Of a DNA stretch of 64,000 bases, positions 39,596-48,880 are shown piece by piece (the stretch's first letter is position 1; the number at the start of each line of letters is the position of its first letter). The translations under genes and the position numbers were made by a program. The DNA is from Bacillus solimangrovi (GTDB lineage: Bacteria; Bacillota; Bacilli; Bacillales; Bacillaceae_N): assembly GCF_001742425.1 (NCBI RefSeq), contig NZ_MJEH01000062.1, positions 1 to 64,000 on the forward strand, written 5' to 3'. The notes beneath the pieces are model-generated. The model was given only the letters and a program-made list of their open reading frames with translations, did no database searches and was not told the DNA's origin.

Positions 39596-41527
39596 TTATG
39601 AACGTAAGAGACGAAGCCCGTTTAAAATAACGAGAATGGTACTACCTTCATGACCAATAACTCCGTATGGCAAATCAATTAACTGTAAGAAGTTTGATGC
39701 AATTAGAATCAAAATAACAGTGATAGAAAAAATAATATTCTGCTTAACGATACGATTCATTTTTTTAGATAACTCAATTGTATCCGCAATCCTAGATAAG
39801 TCATTTTTCATTAAAATAATATCCGCTGTTTCTAGTGCAACATCTGTACCTTCGCCCATTGCAATTCCAACACTTGCTGTAGCAAGTGCTGGTGCATCAT
39901 TAATTCCATCACCAACCATTCCTACGTTTTCATAATGAGATTGTATTTGTTTTAAATGATTTACTTTTTCTTCAGGTAAGCATTCTGCAACATATTGGTC
40001 TAGACCAACCTCTTCTGCAATAACATGTGCAGTTTTCTCATTATCACCAGTAAGCATAATCGTATGAATTCCGAATGCCTGTAGCTTTTTTAGTGCCTCT
40101 CTAGTTTCAGAGCGAATCGTATCTCGTAGAGCAATCACACCTGCAATGCCTTTTGAATCCTTTGCGTATACGAGTGTCTTCCCTTCTTCAGCAAGAGACC
40201 AGCTAATGCCGTTATGGAATTTCTCGGCCTGCTTTGCACCAACGAAATCACGTTTACCGATCTGCCAATCTGTGTTATTGATAGTTCCTTTAATTCCCCA
40301 GCCTGAGACATCTTCTACATTTTCTGGAGTTGTAGTTAATAAGTCCAAAGATTTTACGTGTTGCACAATTGCTTGTGCGAGAGGATGATTTGAATAGCTC
40401 TCAATCGAAGCAACGGCTTGTAGAAACTCCTTCTCAGATATCCCTTCACGCACATACACATCTGTTACTTCTGGTTTTCCTCTTGTTAACGTCCCAGTTT
40501 TATCAAATGCAATTGCTTGTAGGTGTGCGAGTTTTTCTAAATGTACGCCACCTTTAAATAAAATACCACTCTTTGCTCCATTAGAAATCGCAGATAACGT
40601 TGCGGGCATAATTGAAGCAACGAGTGCACAAGGAGACGCAACAACTAGTAAAATCATGGCACGATAAAATGTATCTGTCCAACTCCATCCGAAGATAAAG
40701 TGAGGTAAAAACATCATAAAGAGAACGACAATTAAAACAACCTTAACGTAACGTCCCTCGAATCGTTCAATGAATTGCTGTGATGGGGATTTTTCATCCT
40801 GTGCTGACTGAACGAGAGTAATAATCTTTTGAAACAGTGTTTCATTATTTGGTTTTGTTACTTCAACGGTTACAGCACCATTCAAGTTCACTGTTCCAGC
40901 AAAAACATCGTCTTGGAGTGATTTAGAAACAGGAAGCGATTCACCCGTAATTGCCGATTCATTAATTGTCGTTGTCCCGTTAATAATTTTTCCATCTGAA
41001 GGAATGAGTTCACCAGGCTTTACAAGGATATGATCACCTACGATAAGCTTAGAAACATGAACAATTTCTTTTTCTCCGTTTGAGATACGAACGGCTTCTT
41101 CAGGTTGCATTTCCATAAGTGCTGAGATTTCACGTTGGCTCTTATTCATCGTGTATGTTTCTAAAGCACCACTTAACGAAAAAATGAAAATTAAAATGGC
41201 TCCTTCTTGCCAATGACCAATAATTGCAGAACCGATGGCAGCAAAGATCATGAGCATTTCTACATTCAGTTCTCGGTTGGCGAGCGTATCTTCGATTCCT
41301 TCTTTTGCTTTTGCAAACCCTCCGATGACAAATGCAAGTAAGAATATGATGATAGATGGAGTAGATAAATTTGCTTTATCCAGTAACCAGCCAAACAGAA
41401 TGAGTAAGCCACTTAACATGGCCGCAATTAATTCACCGTGTTCTTTTAGCTTTTTAACAAATAGATGGGATGATTGGTTCGATTCTAATTGAGAATGATT
41501 AGCCATTACTTGACTATCTGTATTCAT
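39596..41527 (-). CDS. Heavy-metal-exporting P1B-type ATPase (ZosA/PfeT-like)
   Basis: 643 residues, without an N-terminal heavy-metal-associated CxxC domain. P-ATPase motifs are complete: TGES in NESAITGESLPV, the SPC metal-transport motif in VVASPCALVAS, the phosphorylation site AFDKTGTLTRG, the HP motif SNHPLAQAI and MLTGDNEKTA, MVGDGINDAPAL. SPC with no N-terminal HMA, length and overall pattern resemble B. subtilis ZosA/PfeT, which exports Fe(II) and was first described as zinc-related. A PerR/Fur-like box upstream supports iron or peroxide control. Cd/Zn/Co export remains possible. Confidence 0.88.
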   Translation of the reverse strand: MNTDSQVMANHSQLESNQSSHLFVKKLKEHGELIAAMLSGLLILFGWLLDKANLSTPSIIIFLLAFVIGGFAKAKEGIEDTLANRELNVEMLMIFAAIGSAIIGHWQEGAILIFIFSLSGALETYTMNKSQREISALMEMQPEEAVRISNGEKEIVHVSKLIVGDHILVKPGELIPSDGKIINGTTTINESAITGESLPVSKSLQDDVFAGTVNLNGAVTVEVTKPNNETLFQKIITLVQSAQDEKSPSQQFIERFEGRYVKVVLIVVLFMMFLPHFIFGWSWTDTFYRAMILLVVASPCALVASIMPATLSAISNGAKSGILFKGGVHLEKLAHLQAIAFDKTGTLTRGKPEVTDVYVREGISEKEFLQAVASIESYSNHPLAQAIVQHVKSLDLLTTTPENVEDVSGWGIKGTINNTDWQIGKRDFVGAKQAEKFHNGISWSLAEEGKTLVYAKDSKGIAGVIALRDTIRSETREALKKLQAFGIHTIMLTGDNEKTAHVIAEEVGLDQYVAECLPEEKVNHLKQIQSHYENVGMVGDGINDAPALATASVGIAMGEGTDVALETADIILMKNDLSRIADTIELSKKMNRIVKQNIIFSITVILILIASNFLQLIDLPYGVIGHEGSTILVILNGLRLLRS

Positions 41528-41592
41528 ATTTGTACCCTCCTTTATTTAATTGAGAATTAAAATCAAACTCAATACCGCTAAAAATAACGAAA

Positions 41593-41612
41593 GCTGCCAA
41601 CGATAGGGCAGC
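41593..41612 (-). other. Hairpin in the leader of the P-type ATPase gene
   Basis: GCTGCC (41593-41598) pairs with GGCAGC (41607-41612). On the minus strand it lies between the PerR/Fur-like box and the start codon and is followed by TTTCGTTATTTTTAG, so it could act as a weak leader terminator. It does not match a riboswitch class that I know. Confidence 0.45.
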
Positions 41613-41615
41613 AAA

Positions 41616-41630
41616 TTAAAATGATTATTA
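41616..41630 (-). promoter_or_regulatory. Candidate PerR/Fur-type box
   Basis: TTAAAATGATTATTA matches the PerR 7-1-7 consensus TTATAATNATTATAA in 12 of 14 defined positions. It is about 90 bases upstream of the P-type ATPase start. PerR and Fur boxes are similar, so which regulator binds is undecided. Confidence 0.6.
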
Positions 41631-41914
41631 TTTAGTTTTTATTTTTATTATTATATGTTAATGTTATCATAAATTGCATCTGAAAAGAACAAAAAAGTAT
41701 TAAAATAATGTGAATGGGCTCATTTTATTATTTTTCAATTACTAAGTTAGCGGTTATAGAAAACAAAAGTGTTTATTACGATTAACATTCAGAAAATGAG
41801 TAAGATCTTACACTTAAAAACGTATTTGAAGAAAAAATAATGGAAGTTTCATTTTATCCATTATATGATAAAACTCATGTATAGCTCGAAATGAATGAGG
41901 AATGGAGGGAGAAA

Positions 41915-42823
41915 ATGTCTTCAAGGCAGTTTTTCACTCATCCTATTGGGATTTTGATTGCAGCCATTGGGGCGACTTTTCTTTGGGGAAGCGCGTTTCC
42001 ATTTATAAAGTTAAGTTATAGTATGCTTTATATTCAATCAGATGAGATAGGTGAGCAAATCTTATTTGCGGGGTATCGCTTTTTCCTAGCATCAATTCTG
42101 CTTATAGTTTTCTTACTAATAAAGGACAGAAAACTTAGTTTGGGAAGAGAGATGTGGCGCCCGCTTATTATAATTGGTCTGTTTCAAACGTTTCTACAGT
42201 ACATCTTTTTCTATATTGGATTAAGTTTAAGTACAGGAATCCAGGGGTCAATCATTGCAGGAACAACATCATTCTTTCAGATTTTATTTGCACACTTTAT
42301 GTATAAAGATGATGCAATTAATGGAAAGAAGATCATTGGCTTATTGATTGGGTTTACTGGTGTCGTCCTAGTTAATATTACGAAGGGAACGTTACAGCTT
42401 CAATTTGGAATTGGGGAATTTTTATTAATATTAGCAATGATAAGTGGAGCGTTTGGAAATATATTAGCTCGTAATGGTGCTATGAAGATGAATGTTATTT
42501 ATATGACAGCGTTCCAAATGTTGATTAGCTCAATTGGATTGCTACTCGTTGGAATGACAATGGTTGGTCCATTACCATTTTCATTTAACATACAGAGTGG
42601 GGCATCATTATTGTATTTAGCTGTGTTATCTGCGGGTGGTTTTCTGTTGTGGAATAATGTTATGAAGTACAATCAAGTTGGTAAAGTATCTATGTACCTT
42701 TTTCTCATACCCGTATTTGGAGTATTTTTATCGGCGGTGATGTTAGGTGAATCGTTACATATGTTCGTATTACTTGGACTAGCTTGCGTAACGAGCGGTA
42801 TCATTATTGTAAATCGAAAATAA
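41915..42823 (+). CDS. EamA-domain (DMT superfamily) transporter
   Basis: 302 residues from the ATG at 41915, six bases after GGAGG; the in-frame ATG at 41891 overlaps no site. Ten hydrophobic helices form two EamA repeats, the first beginning IAAIGATFLWGSAFPFIKLS and the second FLLILAMISGAFGNILARNG. Members export metabolites or amino acids; substrate unknown. Monocistronic, ended by a strong hairpin. Confidence 0.9.
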   Translation: MSSRQFFTHPIGILIAAIGATFLWGSAFPFIKLSYSMLYIQSDEIGEQILFAGYRFFLASILLIVFLLIKDRKLSLGREMWRPLIIIGLFQTFLQYIFFYIGLSLSTGIQGSIIAGTTSFFQILFAHFMYKDDAINGKKIIGLLIGFTGVVLVNITKGTLQLQFGIGEFLLILAMISGAFGNILARNGAMKMNVIYMTAFQMLISSIGLLLVGMTMVGPLPFSFNIQSGASLLYLAVLSAGGFLLWNNVMKYNQVGKVSMYLFLIPVFGVFLSAVMLGESLHMFVLLGLACVTSGIIIVNRK

Positions 42824-42842
42824 AAGTGTCACACTAAAAAAG

Positions 42843-42884
42843 ACCCGCCAACAATCTCGATAGATGTGCTTGGCGGGTTCTTGT
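42843..42884 (+). terminator. Terminator of the EamA transporter gene
   Basis: ACCCGCCAA (42843-42851) pairs with TTGGCGGGT (42870-42878) and is followed by TCTTGTATTT. The stem is GC-rich and the loop is long. Confidence 0.75.
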
Positions 42885-42922
42885 ATTTATTATAATAGAT
42901 GAAAGGATGGTTATTAATTTAC

Positions 42923-43069
42923 TTATTCAGCGATCTCTTCAAATTGATAATACGTTTGATTATAAATGTGTTCAATTTCCGCATCTGTCATATACAGTAG
43001 GTTATCGTGGTCTGTACCTCTCATTTTACTAATGAATTCAATCATGTTTTTGCGTTCTTGACGGCTCAT
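42923..43069 (-). CDS. BH0509-family small protein
   Basis: A 48-residue protein on the minus strand starting MSRQERKNMIEFISKMRG and ending in an acidic tail, with AAGGGGA ahead of the ATG. The MSRQER start and the LYMTDAEIEHIYNQTY core match the short BH0509-type proteins of Bacillaceae. Function unknown. It has its own promoter and is easily missed because of its size. Confidence 0.8.
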   Translation of the reverse strand: MSRQERKNMIEFISKMRGTDHDNLLYMTDAEIEHIYNQTYYQFEEIAE

Positions 43070-43120
43070 ATTAATTTCCCCTTTCATACTGTTTTGATAC
43101 AGTGTTAATTTGTTATTTGT

Positions 43121-43150
43121 ATTATATAACAGTATTCAAACAATGGTCAA
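43121..43150 (-). promoter_or_regulatory. Sigma-A promoter of the BH0509-family gene
   Basis: On the minus strand TTGACC (43145-43150), 18 bases, TATAAT (43121-43126). It lies about 50 bases upstream of the small gene. A short inverted repeat, ACTGT-N6-ACAGT (43088-43103), is in the leader. Confidence 0.75.
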
Positions 43151-43305
43151 TGGTTAATTTCAGAAAATTATAAATTAGGCGTCATTTTTCACAACTTAGA
43201 CATATTAAGTAAAGTTGTTATATCGTTGGGTTCGAATAAGTGTATTGTCCCGTTACAATGCTAGGTGTATGAATGAAGTAGAAGATACCAAGCTCAGATA
43301 TATCA

Positions 43306-43333
43306 AAAAAGCACTATCAGATGACAGTGCTTT
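43306..43333 (-). terminator. Terminator of the MFS transporter gene
   Basis: AAAGCACT (43308-43315) and AGTGCTTT (43326-43333), with a further inner stem, are followed on the minus strand by a T6 run. The stem overlaps the stop codon. Confidence 0.85.
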
Positions 43334-44516
43334 AAGAAGCATTAGATTGACAATTAAGTGTTGATGAACGCTCTTTAGCAAAAAAGACACAAATCCAAAT
43401 AATAAAGAGCATTGAGGAAATAATATAAAAGAAACTTCCTTGGTCAAACAATTGTATAACGATACCGCCAATTAAAGGTCCAACGATACTACCGAGACTG
43501 AAACAAATGCCACAAAGTATATTTCCAGCCGGTAATAGATGTTTAGGAAGAAGGTCTGTCATATAACTAAGACCGAGTGAAAAGGTTGACCCAACTAACA
43601 TACCAGCTGTTATAAAACAGATGAACAAACCAATAAAGCTATCTTCCAATAAGCTTGCACAGATAAATGTTAGGACACCACCAAATAGGATGATCGTAAT
43701 AATTTTCCTTCTACCATATTTATCGCTTAGTGTGCCTAGTGGGATTTGAAGAATGATTGTTCCAACAGCAAAAGCAGGTAATAGAATAGAAAGTTGTTCA
43801 ACGGTAATTCCTATTCGTAAAGCGTAAACAGGGAAGTTGCCGTGTAAAGTTGATTCTAAAAATCCATATCCAAAAGGTAAAAGGAATGCAAACCAAGCAA
43901 TTTTCCAAGCTTGATGAAATCGTTTGAATGATTGAAAGAATGATGGTTGTGTATCATTATTTTCAGGCAGTTCATTTCGCAACGTTAACAGTAAAGCCCA
44001 AATGATAAAGCTTAATCCTGCTGACAGTAGAAATGGTAGTGCTTCATTAATTGTAACGAGCCTTGTCATTAATGGACCAATTGAAAAGCCGAGACTGAAA
44101 AATAATCCATAAATCGCTATGTTTCTTCCCCGCTTATGGACGGGTGAGAAAGATGTGATCCATGTTTGTGTTCCAAAGTGTAACATATGATCTCCAATTC
44201 CAATGACTAAGCGAAGCACGAACCAAAACCAAAGTGCTTTCCAGATTGGAAAAAGAGCTAGTGAAGTAATAACTAATATACCTCCAGTAAGGATCATTGG
44301 TTTAAATCCAAACTTTTGTAAAGGTTTCTCCATAAAAGGAGAAGCGATTAAGAGGCCTATATATAATCCAGCTGCATGCATGCCATTTACAGTTGAAGAA
44401 ATGCCACTTTGTTCAAAAATAATTGCAATTAAAGGTAGGAGCATTCCTTGTGAGAAACCTGATAATGCAACAGCACTGACAAGCAGCCAGAAGCGGCGTT
44501 GAAGTTTTCCGTTCAT
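43332..44516 (-). CDS. Major facilitator superfamily transporter
   Basis: 394 residues with twelve hydrophobic helices. The MFS loop motif after TM8 is LGTLSDKYGRRKII. The N-terminal helices (LLVSAVALSGFSQGMLLPLI) resemble drug/sugar efflux members such as the YfkF group, and its place between yfkH and yfkD would fit YfkF, but orientation and identity are not certain. Substrate unknown. Start ATG behind GAGGGATAT. Confidence 0.9.
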   Translation of the reverse strand: MNGKLQRRFWLLVSAVALSGFSQGMLLPLIAIIFEQSGISSTVNGMHAAGLYIGLLIASPFMEKPLQKFGFKPMILTGGILVITSLALFPIWKALWFWFVLRLVIGIGDHMLHFGTQTWITSFSPVHKRGRNIAIYGLFFSLGFSIGPLMTRLVTINEALPFLLSAGLSFIIWALLLTLRNELPENNDTQPSFFQSFKRFHQAWKIAWFAFLLPFGYGFLESTLHGNFPVYALRIGITVEQLSILLPAFAVGTIILQIPLGTLSDKYGRRKIITIILFGGVLTFICASLLEDSFIGLFICFITAGMLVGSTFSLGLSYMTDLLPKHLLPAGNILCGICFSLGSIVGPLIGGIVIQLFDQGSFFYIISSMLFIIWICVFFAKERSSTLNCQSNAS

Positions 44517-44680
44517 TGATATCCCTCTATTTCATATATGATGTACATCATAATTAAGAATGTATGCTTTTAAATCGTACTAGTAATTAATAGGAGAGGC
44601 AAGCTGAAATTTTGCACCATATGAGGAAAAACGATACAATTTTAACGATATTAATTAGAAAATAAATTGGAGTGATGAAG

Positions 44681-45079
44681 ATGGAACTCAATTTTCAAAT
44701 GAAAGATGAAGGATTTCTAGGTGAATTACCGTATGGTGAGATTCATATTTCTGGTAATGACGATTTTGGCTTCCGACCAGGTCAACTTATGGTGTCATCA
44801 ATAGCGGTTTGTTCTGCAAGTGTGCTCAAAAATGTTCTTAAGAAGAAACGTTTAGATGTACAAGATATGAAAGTAACTGCACAAGCAACGAGAAACCCTG
44901 ACGAGGCAAACCGAATCGAAAAAATTAATATTCATTTCGTAATTAAAGGCACTGGTATAACTGAAGATGTTGTTGAAAAGGCTGTTGAGTTAGCGCGAAA
45001 GCATTGCCCGATGGTTCAATCAGTAAAAGATAGCATTGAAATTGAGGAAAATTTCGAAATCATTCGTTTAAGTATATAA
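44681..45079 (+). CDS. OsmC-family protein
   Basis: 132 residues from the ATG at 44681, eight bases after GGAG; two nearer in-frame starts (44672, 44675) overlap or crowd that site. OsmC/Ohr proteins reduce organic hydroperoxides through two cysteines, here Cys44 in SSIAVCSASVL and Cys109 in RKHCPMVQSV, both at the expected places. The sequence is of the YhfA/OsmC-like branch, not classical Ohr, so peroxide substrate is uncertain. Confidence 0.9.
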   Translation: MELNFQMKDEGFLGELPYGEIHISGNDDFGFRPGQLMVSSIAVCSASVLKNVLKKKRLDVQDMKVTAQATRNPDEANRIEKINIHFVIKGTGITEDVVEKAVELARKHCPMVQSVKDSIEIEENFEIIRLSI

Positions 45080-45083
45080 AGAG

Positions 45084-45113
45084 AACTCCGTCAGAAATGA
45101 CGGGGTTTTTTAT
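45084..45113 (+). terminator. Terminator of the osmC-family gene
   Basis: AACTCCGTC (45084-45092) pairs with GACGGGGTT (45099-45107, one T-G), followed by TTTTT. Confidence 0.9.
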
Positions 45114-45390
45114 AATTCACAAGATGATGCAAGTAAATACGTTACAGCGTGATTTCGTTCAATTATGGTATGATAAGTCTTCGATTATTCATACATATAA
45201 AGTGAAACTTCTAACAGAGGTCCCCTGTAGGTTAGTTGAACCAATTAGAAATTACTTACGTTTATACTACAAAAGGGTATAACTAAGGTCCTCTTTCACT
45301 TTAATTTCGTTAATTTTCTAGAGTTTGGTGTTCGAGACCTTAACTTCAGTTGACATGTAGTTAAAACAATGGCTTGAAAGGAGTATGTTA
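45114..45390. other. Intergenic stretch before the MATE gene
   Basis: About 275 bases. A 61-codon open frame crosses it but has no ribosome binding site and no recognisable motif. I see no RNA structure apart from the MATE ribosome binding site at its end. Confidence 0.5.
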
Positions 45391-46740
45391 GTGAATCGAA
45401 GTAGTGGTAATGATTTTACAACTGGAAGCATTTTAAGTAAGATGCTCCTTTTTTCAGGACCTATTTTTTTGACAAATATCTTACAGACATCTTATCAATT
45501 TATTGATAGCATATGGGTGGGAAATCTAATTGGAGCAAATGCGCTAGGAGCGATTTCAGTTTCATCCACAATTATTTTCACTGTCTTATCTTTCATCATT
45601 GGGATAAATAGTGCATCCTTAACAGTATTGTCCCAGCAAAAAGGTCGAAAGGATGCAGAGGGTTTATCAGAGTCGTTAAATGCATTTGTTATCGTGTTAA
45701 CATTTTTGGCGATTGCATTTGGTCTTTTAGGGGTAGTTATTAGTGGACCGATTCTTTCTTTGCTTGGGACACCTGAGAATATTTTACCGCTTGCGTCAAA
45801 CTACTTACGAGTTAATTTTCTAGGAATTGTTTTTTTATTTGGATACAACTTTATTGGAACTGTATTAAGGGCACTTGGAGACAGTAAGACACCGATACGG
45901 TTTGTTATTGTAGCTGTTGTTTTGAACACGATACTTGATCCTTTATTTATTGCAGTTTTTGATTGGGGAATTATTGGAGCTGCACTAGCAACAATTGTTT
46001 CGCAAGGAGGGGCATTTTTATATGGTCTCATCTTTATCTTAAAAACAGATCGAGCTCCGTTTACACGTCCACACTTACCTTCAAGGAAGTATGTTAAGAC
46101 AATTTTTAAACTAGGAATTCCATCAGGTTTACAAATGATGGCTATCTCTGGTGGAATGATGGCGATTATGAGTGTTATTACTCGATTTGGAGAAGACGCA
46201 GTAGCTGGTTTTGGAGCGGCGCAAAGAATTGATAGCTTAATTGTTCTTCCAGCAATGACACTTGGATCAGCTGTTAACAGCATGGCAGGTCAAAATATCG
46301 GTGCTAAAGAATGGAAACGAGTACATGAAATCGCACGTATTGGTGTATTTTTTATATTGTTAATTATGGTTGCAATTAGTACGTTTGTCTTTTTCACGGG
46401 GGAATATTTAATAGGGCTGTTTACATCTGATCAACAAACAATCCAATTTGGAACGATGTATATGAAAACGATAGCTTATTTTTACCCATTTCTTGGAGTG
46501 AACTTTGTTCTAAATGGTGTCGTACGTGCTTCTGGTGCGATGTTTCAAATTCTAATCTTAAATATTATTTCATTTTGGATTTTACGTTATCCATTAGCAA
46601 GTGTGATGTCATCTTTCTTTGGAGAGAAAGGAATTCCACTTGGAATGGGAATTAGCTTAATTATAAGTAGTATAATTGCTTTCATATACTACCGGTTCGG
46701 GAAATGGGATGAAATGAAGGTGTTTGAAGATAAATCATAA
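45391..46740 (+). CDS. MATE-family efflux transporter
   Basis: About 449 residues from the GTG at 45391, seven bases after AAAGGAG; the ATG at 45385 is only one base from that site. It has twelve hydrophobic helices in two MatE repeats, the first with LFSGPIFLTNILQTSYQFID and the second with GIPSGLQMMAISGGMMAIMS. Such proteins use Na+ or H+ gradients to expel cationic drugs or metabolites. 18 bases separate it from the next gene, so they are probably cotranscribed. Confidence 0.93.
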   Translation: MNRSSGNDFTTGSILSKMLLFSGPIFLTNILQTSYQFIDSIWVGNLIGANALGAISVSSTIIFTVLSFIIGINSASLTVLSQQKGRKDAEGLSESLNAFVIVLTFLAIAFGLLGVVISGPILSLLGTPENILPLASNYLRVNFLGIVFLFGYNFIGTVLRALGDSKTPIRFVIVAVVLNTILDPLFIAVFDWGIIGAALATIVSQGGAFLYGLIFILKTDRAPFTRPHLPSRKYVKTIFKLGIPSGLQMMAISGGMMAIMSVITRFGEDAVAGFGAAQRIDSLIVLPAMTLGSAVNSMAGQNIGAKEWKRVHEIARIGVFFILLIMVAISTFVFFTGEYLIGLFTSDQQTIQFGTMYMKTIAYFYPFLGVNFVLNGVVRASGAMFQILILNIISFWILRYPLASVMSSFFGEKGIPLGMGISLIISSIIAFIYYRFGKWDEMKVFEDKS

Positions 46741-46758
46741 TGAGATAGGGGTTATCAA

Positions 46759-47382
46759 ATGAGGGATTGGTTGTTAAGGTTTGGTATATATATTCTAGGA
46801 ATTATCATTTTATCTTTTAGTGTTAGTTTGATTATTAAAGCAGACTTAGGCGCGGGGGCTTGGGATGCATTAAATGTTGGTTTATCAAAAACAGTCGGAT
46901 TCACAGTAGGGACATGGGTATTTATTATTGGTTTTATCCTTATCTTTTTAAATGCTTGGATCGCTAAGGAACGACCGATGTTCACTGCAATTGCGACCAT
47001 TATTTTGATTGGAATAGCGATTGATTTCTGGTTGATTAATGCATTGGCGTCTTGGAATCCGAATGATTTAGTCGCTCGTATTGCGGTGTTTGGATTTGCG
47101 CTTTTCTTTCTTGCTTTTGGAGTTGCGTTATATTTACAATCTGAATTTCCAATTAATCCAATTGATCACTTGATGGTTGTATTACATGTACGTTTTAACC
47201 TTAGTATAACTGTAACGAAAACGATCGCGGAAGTTGCTGCGCTTGTATTAGCATACATATTTAATGGTCCAATTGGAATTGGAACCATTGTCATAACAAT
47301 TCTGATCGGTCCGATCATTGGATTCTTTAATCCAATTCTCAAGTCACTGCTACAACGTATGCGTACTCAAATACTTGCCTGA
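46759..47382 (+). CDS. YczE/YitT-type membrane protein
   Basis: 207 residues with five hydrophobic helices. It opens RFGIYILGIIILSFSVSLII and has the conserved KADLGAGAWDALNVGLSK and FNLSITVTKTIAEV segments of the YczE/YyaS family. Family members are poorly characterised; B. subtilis YczE affects surfactin-type peptide production. Follows the MATE gene closely. Confidence 0.85.
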   Translation: MRDWLLRFGIYILGIIILSFSVSLIIKADLGAGAWDALNVGLSKTVGFTVGTWVFIIGFILIFLNAWIAKERPMFTAIATIILIGIAIDFWLINALASWNPNDLVARIAVFGFALFFLAFGVALYLQSEFPINPIDHLMVVLHVRFNLSITVTKTIAEVAALVLAYIFNGPIGIGTIVITILIGPIIGFFNPILKSLLQRMRTQILA

Positions 47383-47460
47383 AATTGGATGAGGGAAAAT
47401 CGGATAAATAAGGGCATTTTCGTAAAACTATGGATAAGTGACTTGTGAGGAGGAAGACAA

Positions 47461-48270
47461 TTGAGACGAATTCACACAACTTTATTCATATGTTTGTTAT
47501 TTGTTAGCTTCATGTTATTTAGTTCAATCGTTGGGGCAGAGAAAAATAATCAACAGAAGAAAGTGAATATTCCTGACTCAGTAATTGATATTTCTAAAGA
47601 AAATACTTATCCAAATCCAACGCAAGACTTACCATATTTACAACCGAGTGAGTTAACGAAAGAGTTGTTAGAAACGACTGATGTAAAAGTAGAAAATCCA
47701 GATTTGATACGATTGTTAAATGAATCAAATGTTTCAACGACACCTCTAGCTATTGGTTATAAGGCTACCATTTATTTAGGGCAGTGGCCGTTAAGTTATG
47801 ATTCCACTGAAACGAATACGAATTGGGAGTACAAACTCGCGAATGTAAATAAATATGATAATCGTGGTGGGACACAACCATATAAAATTCATTATCGCCA
47901 AGAAGAAGAAAGAAATATTCAAGGTGATTTAACGATGAAGGTGTCTAAATCAGAAGATGTGAAGAAGATGATGCTCTTAAAAGCGATGGAAAAGACAGGG
48001 CTTCCACTTTCATTTAATACGATGATCGGTCAAAATACGAAAAAAGAGCAAGTATATAATACTGCTCCTAAGAAAGTTGGCTATCTAAGCGCATATGCAC
48101 CAGCTGTAAATGAAAAGGGGAAAATTACTTTCGGTGAAGTATATTTAGAGCTTCGAGGTAATAAGAAGCGACTTGTTGTCAAGAACGTAACCCAACAAGG
48201 AATCGGTGCTTGGATTCCAGTTCAAGATCGTTTATCGTTCAAATTTATCACAACTGATATGCCACAATAA
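47461..48270 (+). CDS. yfkD: YfkD-family secreted protein
   Basis: 269 residues, close to B. subtilis YfkD. A signal peptide covers residues 1 to about 26 (FICLLFVSFMLFSSIVGAEK). The rest is a family-specific domain with NVSTTPLAIGYKATIYLGQWPL-like core and VGYLSAYAPAVNEKGKI; no catalytic motif is evident. The start is TTG (47461) behind AGGAGGAA. Function unknown. It is part of the conserved yfk neighbourhood with yfkAB nearby. Confidence 0.85.
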   Translation: MRRIHTTLFICLLFVSFMLFSSIVGAEKNNQQKKVNIPDSVIDISKENTYPNPTQDLPYLQPSELTKELLETTDVKVENPDLIRLLNESNVSTTPLAIGYKATIYLGQWPLSYDSTETNTNWEYKLANVNKYDNRGGTQPYKIHYRQEEERNIQGDLTMKVSKSEDVKKMMLLKAMEKTGLPLSFNTMIGQNTKKEQVYNTAPKKVGYLSAYAPAVNEKGKITFGEVYLELRGNKKRLVVKNVTQQGIGAWIPVQDRLSFKFITTDMPQ

Positions 48271-48278
48271 AAAAAATG

Positions 48279-48323
48279 AACCACATGGGCTTTTTCTAGT
48301 AAAAGTGTACATGTGGTTTTTAA
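48279..48323 (+). terminator. Terminator of yfkD
   Basis: AACCACATG (48279-48287) pairs with CATGTGGTT (48310-48318) followed by TTTAAAT. The long loop carries a smaller TTTT/AAAA stem. Confidence 0.75.
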
Positions 48324-48544
48324 ATGATTTTAAATAATCAGTAGTATATAATGTTGGTTTAAGATTATTTTACAATAAAGAACCTGTTATAATGTTATAC
48401 GAAAAGCAGATTTGATTAAGAGAGTGTTGAAAAGTGATGGATTACGTAGAATGAGTCAGTCAAACGATAATTTCGAGTATAGGTCAATCGTTTCTCTGTT
48501 TATTCCCCTTTTTAAACACGCATCATAAGTGGAGGGCACATCGG

Positions 48545-48775
48545 ATGAGACAGTTAAGATTCTTCTTATTAATTGCAATGGTTATATTATCTGGATACAG
48601 CTTATTTACTGGGAATTATTATGTATTACCGTACACGTTGTTAATTCTTGCACTCATAATGTTAGTAACAGGAATTATCCAGTTCAATAAAAAACAAAGA
48701 GCGTATGGATTCTTAAGCATTGCCATATTTATTTCTTTAATAGTCATGTTAATACAAGGATTAGTTGGAAATTAA
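48545..48775 (+). CDS. DUF3953 family small membrane protein (YczI-like)
   Basis: 76 residues with three hydrophobic helices (about 5-22, 28-45, 53-72) separated by short polar loops with NYYVLPY and KKQRAYGF, the DUF3953/YczI pattern. ATG is behind GTGGAGGG. Monocistronic with its own terminator. Function unknown. Confidence 0.8.
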   Translation: MRQLRFFLLIAMVILSGYSLFTGNYYVLPYTLLILALIMLVTGIIQFNKKQRAYGFLSIAIFISLIVMLIQGLVGN

Positions 48776-48804
48776 CAGGCAGAGAAAATAATTATTAATA
48801 AAAA

Positions 48805-48845
48805 CCTATCAGTGAGGAAGGTAATTGCTCACTGATAGGGAACTT
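48805..48845. terminator. Bidirectional terminator
   Basis: A perfect 12-bp stem, CCTATCAGTGAG (48805-48816) with 48828-48839, lies between the convergent DUF3953 and yfkAB genes. Minus-strand readout ends in TTTTATT; plus-strand readout ends in GAACTTTTCC. Confidence 0.85.
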
Positions 48846-48880
48846 TTCCTTATTATTTTTTGACACTCTAGATTGCTTGG

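Noticed and set aside
45097-45282. 61-codon frame after the OsmC gene
   Set aside because: It begins within the terminator, has no ribosome binding site and no recognisable sequence features.
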